Below, one piece after another: positions 7,914 to 15,965 of a stretch of 64,000 nt of DNA. A program made the translations under genes and the position numbers. Position 1 is the first letter of the stretch. Every line of letters starts with the position of its first letter. The notes beneath the pieces were generated by a model. That model did no database searches. It saw only the letters and a program-made list of their open reading frames with translations, and had not been told where the DNA came from. Source of the stretch: Actinomadura sp. DC4 (GTDB taxonomy: Bacteria; Actinomycetota; Actinomycetes; Streptosporangiales; Streptosporangiaceae); the NCBI RefSeq assembly GCF_030406325.1, contig NZ_JAUEQY010000001.1, positions 310,001 to 374,000 of the forward strand. Reading direction: 5' to 3'.

Positions 7914-9515
7914 TCAGACCCTCTTACGGTCGAAAGTCGCTCTTTTGCCGGTGCCGTACTTGCTGAGGGCGCCGTCCGGACCGGCCGCGCCGGGCCGGGT
8001 GAAGATCCAGTTCTGCCAGGCGGAGAGACGGCCGAAGATCTTGGACTCCAGCGTCTCCGGGCCGGCGAACCGGTGGTTGGCCTCCATGCCGGTGAGGGCG
8101 TCCGGGCTGAGGGAGGCACGCTCCTCCAGCGCGATCCGGATCTCGTCCTCCCAGTCGATGTCGTCCAGGGCGAGCGTGACCAGGCCGTACTCGTCGGCCT
8201 CCGCCGAATCGAGGCGTCGTCCCCGTACGTCGCGCGGCGGCTCGTCCTCGCCGCAGAAGCGCGACGCCAGCCGGGTCAGGCCGTTGGCCATGGGGTACGC
8301 GCCGAAGTTGGCGTCGGTGACCACGATCGCCGCGCCTTCGAGCATGTACTGCCGGTCGCACGCGAGCGCGATCTCCAGCAGCGGGCCGGCGAAGCAGCTT
8401 CCGGGCTCGATGAGCGCGACCAGGCTGCGGCTCGTGACGTCGAGCCGCTTCAGGGTGCGCTTGTAGTAGTGCCGGATCTCGTTGGTGAGCCAGTCCTTGC
8501 CGCCGGTCATCGACTCCTCGTACGCGAGGACCGCGTCGGCGTCGCCCTGGGTGCGGAACACCCACGTGCCGCGCTCCGGCTCGTTGGTGCGCAGCCAGAG
8601 GATGAGGTCGTCGAGCTCACGGGTCATCGCGAGCGGCCAGAAGCCCGCGTCGATCGCGGCGGGCGGCTCGTCGCGCGGGCCGCGGATCGTGATGTCGACA
8701 CGGTCCTCGCCCAGCTCGGCGGTCACGTGCGTGTACGCGACGCGGTCCGGGGTGATCTCCGGTTCGAGCAGGGGCAGCGCGACGCCGTTCTCGCCCGTAC
8801 GGGCCGACGCGGCGGCCGCCTCACGGGCCCGCTCGCGTACGGTCTCCTCGAACCGGCTGCGCGGGATCGCCTCGTCCACCAGGCGCCACTCGACCGCGGC
8901 GCGGCCCTTGACGCCTTCGGGCCGGGTCGCGAAGACGTCGGCGCGGTCGCGGCGGACCCGGCGCTTGTCCACGACGCGGGTCAGGCCGCCCGTGCCCGGC
9001 AGCACGCCGAGCAGCGGCACCTCCGGCAGCGAGACCGCCGCGGACCGGTCGTCGATCAGGAGGATGCGGTCGCAGGCCAGCGCGATCTCATAGCCGCCGC
9101 CCGAGGCGGTGCCGTTGACCGCCGCGAGGTAGGTCTGGCCGGAGTGCTCGGTCGCGTCCTCGATGCCGCAGCGCGTCTCGTTGGTGAACTTGCAGAAGTT
9201 CACCTTCCAGGGGTGGCTCGACGCGGCCAGCATGCGGATGTTGGCGCCGGCGCAGAAGACCTTGTCGTCACCGCTCGTGATGACGACCGCGCGTACCTCG
9301 GGGTGTTCGAACCGCAGCCGCTGCACGGCGTCGTACAGCTCGATGTCGACGCCGAGGTCGTAGGAGTTGAGCTTCAGCTCATAGCCCGGGCGCAGGCCGC
9401 CCCGCTCGTCGACGGCCATCACCAGCGTCGCGACGTCACCGTCGAACTCCAGGCGCCAGTGGTGGTACAGGTCGGGCCGGGTCTGGAACGAGACCGGTGG
9501 CTGTGAGCCGGGCAT
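7914..9515 (-). CDS. boxC: 2,3-epoxybenzoyl-CoA dihydrolase BoxC
   Basis: The 533-residue enzyme is a crotonase-fold protein with the two-part layout of BoxC, which hydrolytically opens 2,3-epoxybenzoyl-CoA to 3,4-dehydroadipyl-CoA semialdehyde and formate. Crotonase features are visible in AVVITSGDDKVFCAGANIRM and NGTASGGGYEIALACDRILL; a second half has LIEPGSCFAGPLLEIALACD. I chose ATG 9515 because GAGGAGG lies 5 bases upstream; an in-frame ATG 24 bases earlier has no ribosome site. It is the first gene of the boxC-boxB-ligase operon, and a promoter candidate sits just upstream. Confidence 0.93.
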   Translation of the reverse strand: MPGSQPPVSFQTRPDLYHHWRLEFDGDVATLVMAVDERGGLRPGYELKLNSYDLGVDIELYDAVQRLRFEHPEVRAVVITSGDDKVFCAGANIRMLAASSHPWKVNFCKFTNETRCGIEDATEHSGQTYLAAVNGTASGGGYEIALACDRILLIDDRSAAVSLPEVPLLGVLPGTGGLTRVVDKRRVRRDRADVFATRPEGVKGRAAVEWRLVDEAIPRSRFEETVRERAREAAAASARTGENGVALPLLEPEITPDRVAYTHVTAELGEDRVDITIRGPRDEPPAAIDAGFWPLAMTRELDDLILWLRTNEPERGTWVFRTQGDADAVLAYEESMTGGKDWLTNEIRHYYKRTLKRLDVTSRSLVALIEPGSCFAGPLLEIALACDRQYMLEGAAIVVTDANFGAYPMANGLTRLASRFCGEDEPPRDVRGRRLDSAEADEYGLVTLALDDIDWEDEIRIALEERASLSPDALTGMEANHRFAGPETLESKIFGRLSAWQNWIFTRPGAAGPDGALSKYGTGKRATFDRKRV

Positions 9516-9537
9516 GGCATCCTCCTCGCTGGGAATC

Positions 9538-9581
9538 ATTCTAAGCTTCCATCGAGCTGCGTCCAGGATTTGTAGAAAATC
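9538..9581 (-). promoter_or_regulatory. Candidate box operon promoter and adjoining inverted repeat
   Basis: On the minus strand CTGGAC (9566-9561) and TAGAAT (9543-9538) are 17 bases apart, giving transcription start about 15 bases before the boxC ATG. Directly upstream, GATTT-GTAGA-AAATC (9567-9581) is a perfect 5-bp-arm inverted repeat that could be an operator for a benzoyl-CoA-responsive or PaaX-type repressor. Assignment of a regulator is inference. Confidence 0.4.
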
Positions 9582-9659
9582 TCGGCTGCTTCAGAGGGGC
9601 CTTGTCCGGCATCGTTATGCTCATCCGCGTTGACGCTCATGGGCGGAGAGGACGGCAGG

Positions 9660-10112
9660 ATGAAAGCTGGAGACCTGGTTCCGGACTTCGAACTTCTCGA
9701 CGACGAGGGGACGCCGCAGACGCTGAGCGGCTACCTCGCGAAGGGACCGGTGGTCCTCTTCTTCTATCCGGCGGCGCTGAGCAGCGGGTGCACCGCCGAG
9801 ACCTGCCACTTCCGCGACCTGGCCAAGGAGTTCGGCGACCTCGGCGCGCAGCGCGTGGGGATCAGCCCGGACGAGGTCGACAAGCAGCATGAGTTCTCCT
9901 CCAAGCACTCGTTCGACTATCCGCTGCTGTCCGACCCCGATGGCACGGTGTCCCGGCAGTTCGGCGTACGGCGGAAGTTCGGCCCGCTGCTGACCCGGCG
10001 CAGGACCTTCGTCATCGACACCGACCGGCGTCTGCTGGAGGAGATCTCGAGCGAGTTCCGCATGAGCGTGCACGCCGACCGGGCCCTGGAGATCCTGCGC
10101 GAACGTAGCTGA
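9660..10112 (+). CDS. PrxQ/BCP-type thioredoxin-dependent peroxiredoxin
   Basis: The 150-residue protein has the AhpC/TSA fold with the PrxQ signature: peroxidatic Cys44 and resolving Cys49 five residues apart in SGCTAETCHFRDL, preceded by VVLFFYPAAL. It reduces peroxides using thioredoxin, protecting the cytoplasm. The frame extends upstream to a TTG at 9630 and an ATG at 9639, but the ATG at 9660 has GGAGAGG about 8 bases before it and gives the normal family start MKAGDLVPDF. It is divergent from the box operon, whose oxygenase may leak reactive oxygen; that link is inference. Confidence 0.92.
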   Translation: MKAGDLVPDFELLDDEGTPQTLSGYLAKGPVVLFFYPAALSSGCTAETCHFRDLAKEFGDLGAQRVGISPDEVDKQHEFSSKHSFDYPLLSDPDGTVSRQFGVRRKFGPLLTRRRTFVIDTDRRLLEEISSEFRMSVHADRALEILRERS

Positions 10113-10154
10113 GAAGTGGCCGTCGCGGCACGTCAAAGTGTCAGTGGTCGAACG

Positions 10155-10160
10155 TATTAT
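10155..10160 (+). promoter_or_regulatory. -10 box for a leaderless WYL transcript
   Basis: TATTAT ends 7 bases before ATG 10167, so transcription would start at or next to the start codon. No -35 box is clear; GTCAAA at 10132-10137 is at a suitable distance. There is no ribosome site, as expected for leaderless mRNA. Confidence 0.45.
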
Positions 10161-10166
10161 CGAAGT

Positions 10167-10673
10167 ATGGCCGAGAACGCGTTGTTCCCGATCCGCACCC
10201 TCCCGAGCCTGACCGCCGCCGAGATCGCCGCCCTCGGGCTGTCGCTCGCCCACCTGGGCGCCGGCCCCCAGTCCGCCACCGCACGCCGCGCACTGCGGCA
10301 CCTGTTCGATGACATGGAGGCGCCGACCGACGTCATCGCGACCACGCTCGCCACGCTGACGAGCCCTCTCGACCCGGCGACCGCACGCCGGGCCCGCACC
10401 GCGGCCGGCGCCATCACCGCACGGCTGGTCGTCCGCCTTCACTACGCCGACGCGCGGGGAGACGTGACGATCCGCGAGGTGGAGCCGGTGACCTGCCTGG
10501 TGCACGGCGACCACTGGTACCTCGTGGCCTGGTGCCGCCTCCGGAAGGGCGTACGGGCCTTCCGCTTCGACCGCATGCTGGCGGTCGAGGCCACGGAGAT
10601 CCCCGCCCGCCCTCACCGCGCCGAGCGCTTCCTCCCGTTCCAGCCGCGGCCGAAGGCGCTCGCGACGAACTGA
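10167..10673 (+). CDS. WYL-domain protein lacking the DNA-binding domain
   Basis: The 168-residue protein contains a WYL ligand-sensing domain: LHYADARGDVTIREVEPVT, then HWYLVAWCRLRKGVRAFRFDR with the name-giving W-Y-L. WYL regulators normally have about 70 residues of winged helix at the N-terminus; here the protein starts directly with the linker region (FPIRTLPSLTAAEIAALGLS) and no helix-turn-helix is encoded upstream in any plus-strand frame. It may be a ligand-binding partner of another regulator or a truncated remnant. Codon use is normal and the frame intact, so a live gene is likely. It follows the peroxiredoxin gene by 54 bp but appears to have its own promoter. Confidence 0.75.
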   Translation: MAENALFPIRTLPSLTAAEIAALGLSLAHLGAGPQSATARRALRHLFDDMEAPTDVIATTLATLTSPLDPATARRARTAAGAITARLVVRLHYADARGDVTIREVEPVTCLVHGDHWYLVAWCRLRKGVRAFRFDRMLAVEATEIPARPHRAERFLPFQPRPKALATN

Positions 10674-10683
10674 TCCGCCGAGC

Positions 10684-10714
10684 ATCCGGGCGCGGAGCCG
10701 TCCCGCGCCCGGAT
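10684..10714 (+). terminator. Strong stem-loop after the WYL gene
   Basis: Perfect 12-bp arms (ATCCGGGCGCGG at 10684-10695, CCGCGCCCGGAT at 10703-10714) with a 7-base loop begin 11 bases after the WYL stop codon. No U tract follows. It is the likely end of the peroxiredoxin/WYL transcripts. Confidence 0.6.
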
Positions 10715-10839
10715 CGGTCAATCGCGCGGTGGAGTTCTCTGACGCGAGCCTGTCGTCTGCCCGAATCCCCCGAGGAACGGGGATGAGGACGACGCGCATT
10801 TGCCCCGTTCGGGGAGCAGGCCGTACGGTGCCGACGGGT

Positions 10840-10855
10840 GTCCCGTCGACGGGAC
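10840..10855. promoter_or_regulatory. 16-bp perfect palindrome upstream of the lipoprotein gene
   Basis: GTCCCGTCGACGGGAC is a perfect dyad 82 bases before the lipoprotein ATG. It is overlapped on its left by GACGGGTGTCCCGTC, a second hairpin-forming inverted repeat. It may be an operator or an RNA structure in the leader. No regulator is encoded next to it. Confidence 0.35.
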
Positions 10856-10937
10856 GAACCGCGCGACTTCCGAATTGTGTTCCTCGCGCTCTCTTGCGAC
10901 TCTTGGCCGGCCCCAACGGCCCCAGGAAAGCGAGAAG

Positions 10938-11897
10938 ATGTTCTCCCGAATTGTCGTCGCGACCGTCGTCGTGACCGCGTTCACCGCCGGATGCGGCAAG
11001 GACGGCGGAACGCCCGCGCAGGGCCCGTCGGTGAAGGTCACGCCCGCGGTGAAGACGCTCACCCTCGCCCAGGCTCAGGCCGTGCTCGGCAACTACGAGA
11101 AGGTCAACAACCAGGCGAACGCCAAGGTCTCCGACGCGCTCCTGCGTTCCAACGAGACCGGGCCGATGCTCGAGGCCGACCTGGCGGCCAACAAGCGCAT
11201 CCGGGCCAAGAAGGAAAAGAAGATCAAGCCGTTCGTCTACCACAAGCCGCAGTTCTTCATCCCGCGCGGCGTCAGCCCGGCCTGGTTCGTGACGACCGCC
11301 GTCGCGACCAGCGGCGGTACGGAGTTCCTCGTCTTCGTCGACGCCGGCGGCGGCGCGTACAAGGCGGCCGAAGGCCCGTGGCTCGCCAAGGGACAGAAGG
11401 CACCGACCATCGCCCGCGGCGCGGACGGCTCCGCCACGGCCGTCACGGCCGGGCCGGCCCTGAAGATCGGCACCCGCTACGCCACCTACCTCACGGCCGT
11501 CGCGGCCGGCCGGCGCGCCCCGGGCGGGCTCGCCTCCGGGCCGCTGACGACACCGCTGGCCAAGGGCTGGGCCGCCTCGGTGAGGAGGACCAACGGCGGG
11601 CACCGGTGGAGCGGCGGCGTGAAGTGGACGCCGCGGGCCGAGCCCGTCTACGCGCTGAAGACGGCCGACGGCGGCACACTCGTCATCGACGCCGCGAACC
11701 AGTCCGAGACCTATGCCGCGACCGGGCCGAACGTCTGGTTCCGTCCCGACAGCAGCTTCTTCGGGCTCGGCCCCGAGCGCTACTACCAGCGATTCTCCGG
11801 CGAACGGGGTTGGGAGGTCGCCACGTACGTCCCGGCGCGAGGCCGCGCCTCCGTCCTGGCCGACGCCGTTCACCCCCTCTCCGCCACGGGAAGCTGA
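10938..11897 (+). CDS. Secreted lipoprotein of unknown function
   Basis: The 319-residue product starts with a lipoprotein signal peptide (hydrophobic residues 5-17, lipobox TAGC with Cys19), so it is probably anchored outside the cytoplasmic membrane. The mature part has a helical segment rich in Lys and Arg (ANKRIRAKKEKKIKPF, about residues 90-105) and then a beta-rich domain with many Gly and aromatic residues. I do not recognise the family with certainty; it resembles actinobacterial lipoproteins annotated only as domains of unknown function. The frame is open upstream to 10800, but ATG 10938 is the only start giving a signal peptide, with GAGAAG close upstream. It converges with the CoA ligase gene 5 bp downstream. 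Confidence 0.75.
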   Translation: MFSRIVVATVVVTAFTAGCGKDGGTPAQGPSVKVTPAVKTLTLAQAQAVLGNYEKVNNQANAKVSDALLRSNETGPMLEADLAANKRIRAKKEKKIKPFVYHKPQFFIPRGVSPAWFVTTAVATSGGTEFLVFVDAGGGAYKAAEGPWLAKGQKAPTIARGADGSATAVTAGPALKIGTRYATYLTAVAAGRRAPGGLASGPLTTPLAKGWAASVRRTNGGHRWSGGVKWTPRAEPVYALKTADGGTLVIDAANQSETYAATGPNVWFRPDSSFFGLGPERYYQRFSGERGWEVATYVPARGRASVLADAVHPLSATGS

Positions 11898-11902
11898 TCC
11901 CC

Positions 11903-13582
11903 TCAGCCGAGGATCTCTGTACGGAGGCGCGTCTTGAGGATCTTGCCGCCGGGGTTGCGCGGGAGTTCGCCGTCGCGGAACCACACGTGCGCCGGGACCT
12001 TGAACGCCGCTATCCGTGAGCGGAGGAAGGCGCGCAGCTCATCGGCCTCCAGCGACGTCCCCGGCCGCAGGCACACCACCGCGCCGACCTCCTCGCCCAG
12101 CTCGTCGTGGGGGACGCCGATGACCGCCGCGTCGGCGACCGCGGGGTGCTCGTACAGCGCGGCCTCGACCTCGGCGCAGTAGACGTTCTCCCCGCCGCGG
12201 ATCAGCATGTCCTTGGCCCGGTCGACGATGTACACGAACCCCTCGTCGTCCACGCGTGCCAGGTCGCCGCTGTGGAACCAGCCGCCGGCGAAGGCCTCGG
12301 CGGTGGCGTCGGGGCGGTTCCAGTAGCCGCGGATGATGTTCGGTCCCTTGATGAGCAGCTCGCCCACCTCGCCGACCGGCAGCTCGTCGCCCGCCGGACC
12401 GACCACCTTCACGTCGCACACCGCCACCGGCGGGCCGACGCTGTCGGGGTGGGACAGGTAGTTCACCCCGGAGTTGTACGTCGTCACCGACGAGGTCTCG
12501 GTCAGCCCGTACCCGTTGCCCGGGACGCGCTCCGGCAGCAGCTCCTTGATCTTCTCCACGAGCTTCGGCGGCGCCGGCGCACCACCGTAGGTGACCCCGG
12601 TGAGGCTGGAGGTGTCGTACTTGTCGAAGGCGGGGGACGTGAGCACCTGCCAGGCCATGGTCGGCACGCCGCCGAACATCGTGACGCGTTCGCGCTCGAT
12701 GAGCTCCAGCGCCCGCTCCGGGTTCCACTTGCGCATCAAGACGATCGTGCTGCCCGCGAGGGCGCTGGCCACGAGGACCGAGTGGCAGCCGGTCGCGTGG
12801 AAGAACGGCACGCTCAGCAGCGACACCCGGCGTGTGGTCGCCATGACCTCCTCCAAGTCGGCGCCGGCACGCAGACCGGCCGCCGCCATCGCGTACGCGA
12901 GGCTGATCGGGTTGGTCGTGATGTTGCGCTGCGTGCCGAGCGCGCCCTTGGACCGGCCGGTCGTGCCGGAGGTGTAGAAGATCGTGGCGTCGTCGTCCGG
13001 TTCGATGGCGACGTCGGGCAGGATGTCGCCGACCTCGCCGAGCACCGACTCGTACGCCTCCACGCCCTCGGGCGGCGTGCCCGAGCCGCGTACGACGATC
13101 GTGGGGACGCCGAGGCCGGGCAGCACGCCGGCGAGCCGCTCGACCCGCTCCTGGTCGGCGACCAGAAGCGTCGCGCCGCTGTCCTTCAGGCCGTACTCCA
13201 GCTCCGGCGCGGTCCACCACGCGTTGAGCGGCACGACGACGGCGCCGGCCGCGGCGGCGCCGAAGAAGGCCACCGACCACTCGGGGAAGTTGCGCATCGC
13301 GATCGCGACCCGGTCGCCCTTGCGCACGCCGTACCGCTCGACCAGGCGGCGGGCGAAGGTCGAGGCGCGCCGGAAGTGCTCCTCGAACGTCAGCCGGTCG
13401 TCCTCGTACACCAGGAACGTCGCGTCGCCGTGAAACCGGGTGATCTCCAGGAGCGAGCGCAGCGTGGGCAGGGCGTTCTTCCAGACGCGCGTACGGACGC
13501 CGTGGATCTCCACCTCGTCCATCTCGAACAACCGGCCCGGCGCGGTCACCGCCGCGCGTGCCTCTTCCAGACTCAGCATCAT
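11903..13582 (-). CDS. Class I adenylate-forming acyl-CoA ligase
   Basis: The 559-residue enzyme joins a carboxylic acid to CoA via an acyl-AMP. The phosphate loop is IFYTSGTTGRSKGALG, followed by NGYGLTETSSVTTYNSG, GGWFHSGDLARVDDEGFVYI, DRAKDMLIRGGENVYCAEVE and the C-terminal lysine motif PRNPGGKILKTRLR. Its ATG at 13582 overlaps the upstream dehydrogenase stop as ATGA, so translation is coupled. The operon (kinase, acyl-CoA dehydrogenase, ligase) suggests that it activates a hydroxy or keto fatty acid such as levulinate or 4-hydroxyvalerate. The substrate is inference. Confidence 0.88.
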   Translation of the reverse strand: MMLSLEEARAAVTAPGRLFEMDEVEIHGVRTRVWKNALPTLRSLLEITRFHGDATFLVYEDDRLTFEEHFRRASTFARRLVERYGVRKGDRVAIAMRNFPEWSVAFFGAAAAGAVVVPLNAWWTAPELEYGLKDSGATLLVADQERVERLAGVLPGLGVPTIVVRGSGTPPEGVEAYESVLGEVGDILPDVAIEPDDDATIFYTSGTTGRSKGALGTQRNITTNPISLAYAMAAAGLRAGADLEEVMATTRRVSLLSVPFFHATGCHSVLVASALAGSTIVLMRKWNPERALELIERERVTMFGGVPTMAWQVLTSPAFDKYDTSSLTGVTYGGAPAPPKLVEKIKELLPERVPGNGYGLTETSSVTTYNSGVNYLSHPDSVGPPVAVCDVKVVGPAGDELPVGEVGELLIKGPNIIRGYWNRPDATAEAFAGGWFHSGDLARVDDEGFVYIVDRAKDMLIRGGENVYCAEVEAALYEHPAVADAAVIGVPHDELGEEVGAVVCLRPGTSLEADELRAFLRSRIAAFKVPAHVWFRDGELPRNPGGKILKTRLRTEILG

Positions 13583-14847
13583 TCGACTCCGTACTTCTCG
13601 CGAGCGGCGGCGATCTTGTCCGGCAGGTACTCGGTGGGCCATGGCCCGGGAGAGGGTTCGTACCCCCGCAGCACCCGGCGCGCGATCGAGGACTGGTGGA
13701 CCTCGGTGGGGCCGTCCATGATCCCCATCAGCGGCGCGGCCTGCCAGAGCCGCGCCAGGGGAGTGTCGCCGGAGACGCCGAGCGCGCCGTGGATGTGCAT
13801 CGCCCGGTAGACCACGTCGTGGAAGACGCGCGCGGCGGCGACCTTGCAGGCGGCGATCTGGGTCCGCGCCTCCCGGGTGGAGGACTGGTCGATCAGCCAG
13901 GCCGTGTGCAGGATCAGCAGCCGGAACTGCTGGATCTCGATGTAGGAGTCGGCGATCGCGGCCTGGACGAGCTGCTTGCCGGCGAGGTTGCCCTCGTGGG
14001 TCTCGCGTGACAGCGCCCGCTCGCACATCATGTCGAAGGCCTTCTTGACCGCCGCGACCGTACGCATCGCGTGGTGGATCCGGCCGCCGCCGAGGCGTGC
14101 CTGGGAGATGGCGAACGCCCCGCCGACCTCGCCGAGCAGCGCCTCGGAGCCGACCGCCGCGTCGTTGTAGCGGATGTGCGCGTGACCGCCGTCGCCGCGG
14201 TGGCCCATCGTCGCGATGTTGCGCACGATCTCCACGCCCGGGGTGTCGGTCGGCACCAGGAACATCGACATCCGCTGGTACGGGTGGGCGTCCGGGTCGG
14301 TGACCGCCATGACGATGAGGAACGCGGCGTTCGCGGCGTTGGAGGTGAAGTACTTCTCGCCGGTGATGACCCAGCCGTCGCCGTCGCGTACCGCGCGCGT
14401 CCGGAACAGGCGTGGGTCCGAGCCGGCGTGCGGCTCGGTCATCGAGAAGCCGGAGAAGCACTCGCCGTCCAGCAGCGGCTTGAGGTAGCGCGTCTTCTGC
14501 TCCTCGGTGCCGTACATCGCGATGATCTCGGCGTTCCCGGTGTCGGGCGCCTGGCAGCCGAAGATCACCGAAGCCCAGGGCGAGCGGCCGATCAGCTCGT
14601 TCATCAGCGCGAGCCTGAGCTGGCCGTACCCCTGACCGCCCAGGTCGGGGCCCAGATGGCAGGCCCACAGGCCCTGCTCGCGCACCTGGGCCTTCAGGGG
14701 CTCGACGATCGCCCGCAGCTCCTCGCCGAGCGGCTCGTAGGCCTTACCGCCGTAGACCAGGTCGAGCGGCTCGACCTCGTCCCGGATGAACGTGTCCATC
14801 CAGTCGAGCTTGGCCTGGAACTCAGGCTCGGTCGAGAAGTCCCACAT
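13579..14847 (-). CDS. Acyl-CoA dehydrogenase, ACAD10/11-like
   Basis: The 422-residue flavoprotein has the acyl-CoA dehydrogenase layout: helical N-terminal domain, FAD contact region FSMTEPHAGSDP, middle beta domain and C-terminal motif MHIHGALGVSGDTPLARLWQ. Family resemblance is closest to the ACAD10/11 branch, which in animals is fused to a phosphotransferase domain and in the bacterial lva pathway (LvaC) handles 4-phosphoacyl-CoA. Here the kinase is a separate gene directly upstream: its TGA stop is followed at once by this ATG, with GGAGG inside the kinase end. I infer action on a 4-phosphorylated acyl-CoA rather than ordinary beta-oxidation. Confidence 0.9.
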   Translation of the reverse strand: MWDFSTEPEFQAKLDWMDTFIRDEVEPLDLVYGGKAYEPLGEELRAIVEPLKAQVREQGLWACHLGPDLGGQGYGQLRLALMNELIGRSPWASVIFGCQAPDTGNAEIIAMYGTEEQKTRYLKPLLDGECFSGFSMTEPHAGSDPRLFRTRAVRDGDGWVITGEKYFTSNAANAAFLIVMAVTDPDAHPYQRMSMFLVPTDTPGVEIVRNIATMGHRGDGGHAHIRYNDAAVGSEALLGEVGGAFAISQARLGGGRIHHAMRTVAAVKKAFDMMCERALSRETHEGNLAGKQLVQAAIADSYIEIQQFRLLILHTAWLIDQSSTREARTQIAACKVAAARVFHDVVYRAMHIHGALGVSGDTPLARLWQAAPLMGIMDGPTEVHQSSIARRVLRGYEPSPGPWPTEYLPDKIAAAREKYGVE

Positions 14848-15894
14848 TCACGCCTCCATGAAAACGCGGGCACGGGCGAACAGCCCGAGCGTCGTCGCGT
14901 GCAGCAGGTCGCCGACGTCCTTGGCCGCCTTGCCGGCGTACGCGCGGGCGTGCGACCCCTCCAGCACGATGCCGAGCTTGAAACAGGCGAGTACGGCGTA
15001 CCAGTTCAGCGCGGACAGGTCGCGGTCCGTACGCGCGGCGTACACCTCGACCAGCTCGTCCGTGCCCGGCAGGCCGCCCACCGCGCCGATCGCGCCGGCG
15101 AGCTTGTCGGTCTCCCCGCCCGGCCAGGTCGCGACCAGCCAGCCGAGGTCGAGCAGCGGATCGCCGATCGTGCACATCTCCCAGTCGACGATCGCCGCGA
15201 CCCGCGGGCCGCCGAAGTCGTACAGCAGGTTGCCCAGGTGGTAGTCGCCGTGCATGATCCCGGGCCGCCACTCGCGCGGGCGGCGCTCCTCCAGCCAGGC
15301 CGCGACCTCCGCGACGCCCGGGATGTCCGGCCCCGGATAGCCGGCGAGCGCGCTGTAGGAGTCGAGCTCGGCCAGCCACCGGCCGACCTGGCGTTCGAGG
15401 AAGCCCTCCGGGCGGCCCATGCCGCCCAGCCCGACGGCCGTGTGGTCCACCGCGCCGAGCTCGGCGAGCGCGGCGGCGGCCTCCAGGCCCATCCGGTGAC
15501 GGATGGCGGGGTCGGCGGCGTGCGGGCGGGGCAGCATCGTCGTGGGGTTGAAGCCGCTGATCGACTCCATGAGGTAGAAGACCGCGCCGCCCATGACCTT
15601 CTCGTCGTCGCAGGCCGCGACCAGGCGCGGAGCGCGTACGCCGGTGCCGTCGAGCGCGGCGAGCACGCGGGCCTCACGGCGCAGCGCGTCGTTACTCTTG
15701 GGCCGCAGGTGCGCCGGCGGGCGGCGCAGGACGTACTCACGGTCGCCGCGCCAGAAGCGAACCAGGATGTTCTGCGTGCCGCCGCCGAGGCGCTCGACCC
15801 TCTCGAACGGGCCACCGGGCAGCGACCGTCCGTCCATCCAGTCCGCCAGAACGCCGAAGTCGACCAGTGCCGCGTCGATGTGATCAGGCTGCAT
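14848..15894 (-). CDS. APH-family kinase (LvaA/ACAD10-type phosphotransferase)
   Basis: The 348-residue protein has the aminoglycoside-phosphotransferase fold: ATP-binding N-lobe (GGTQNILVRFWRGDREYVLR), catalytic Brenner motif MHGDYHLGNLLYD and metal-binding AIVDWEMCTIGDPLLDLGW. Homologues linked to acyl-CoA dehydrogenases phosphorylate the 4-hydroxyl of hydroxyacyl-CoA (LvaA in Pseudomonas, the kinase part of ACAD10/11) and are not antibiotic resistance enzymes. It is the first gene of a tightly packed three-gene operon. GGAGG lies about 11 bases before ATG 15894. A divergent TetR gene shares its promoter region. Confidence 0.9.
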   Translation of the reverse strand: MQPDHIDAALVDFGVLADWMDGRSLPGGPFERVERLGGGTQNILVRFWRGDREYVLRRPPAHLRPKSNDALRREARVLAALDGTGVRAPRLVAACDDEKVMGGAVFYLMESISGFNPTTMLPRPHAADPAIRHRMGLEAAAALAELGAVDHTAVGLGGMGRPEGFLERQVGRWLAELDSYSALAGYPGPDIPGVAEVAAWLEERRPREWRPGIMHGDYHLGNLLYDFGGPRVAAIVDWEMCTIGDPLLDLGWLVATWPGGETDKLAGAIGAVGGLPGTDELVEVYAARTDRDLSALNWYAVLACFKLGIVLEGSHARAYAGKAAKDVGDLLHATTLGLFARARVFMEA

Positions 15895-15917
15895 CCAGGG
15901 GGAACCTCCGCGCCGTG

Positions 15918-15947
15918 AGCTTATGATTCAGCTGCATTAAAGGTCAA
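15918..15947 (-). promoter_or_regulatory. Promoter of the kinase-dehydrogenase-ligase operon
   Basis: On the minus strand TTGACC (15947-15942) and TAAGCT (15923-15918) are separated by 18 bases. Between them the plus strand reads ATTCAGCTGCATT, an imperfect dyad centred on CAGCTG that could be the operator of the divergent TetR protein. Confidence 0.5.
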
Positions 15948-15965
15948 TGTGGTTCAATTTCCCGC

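Noticed and set aside
6465-9506. Plus-strand frame of about 1000 codons opposite boxB and boxC
   Set aside because: Both box proteins are strongly recognisable on the minus strand; the opposite frame has no domain.
9621-11984. Minus-strand frame of about 790 codons across the peroxiredoxin, WYL and lipoprotein genes
   Set aside because: Three independent plus-strand genes with recognisable features account for the region.
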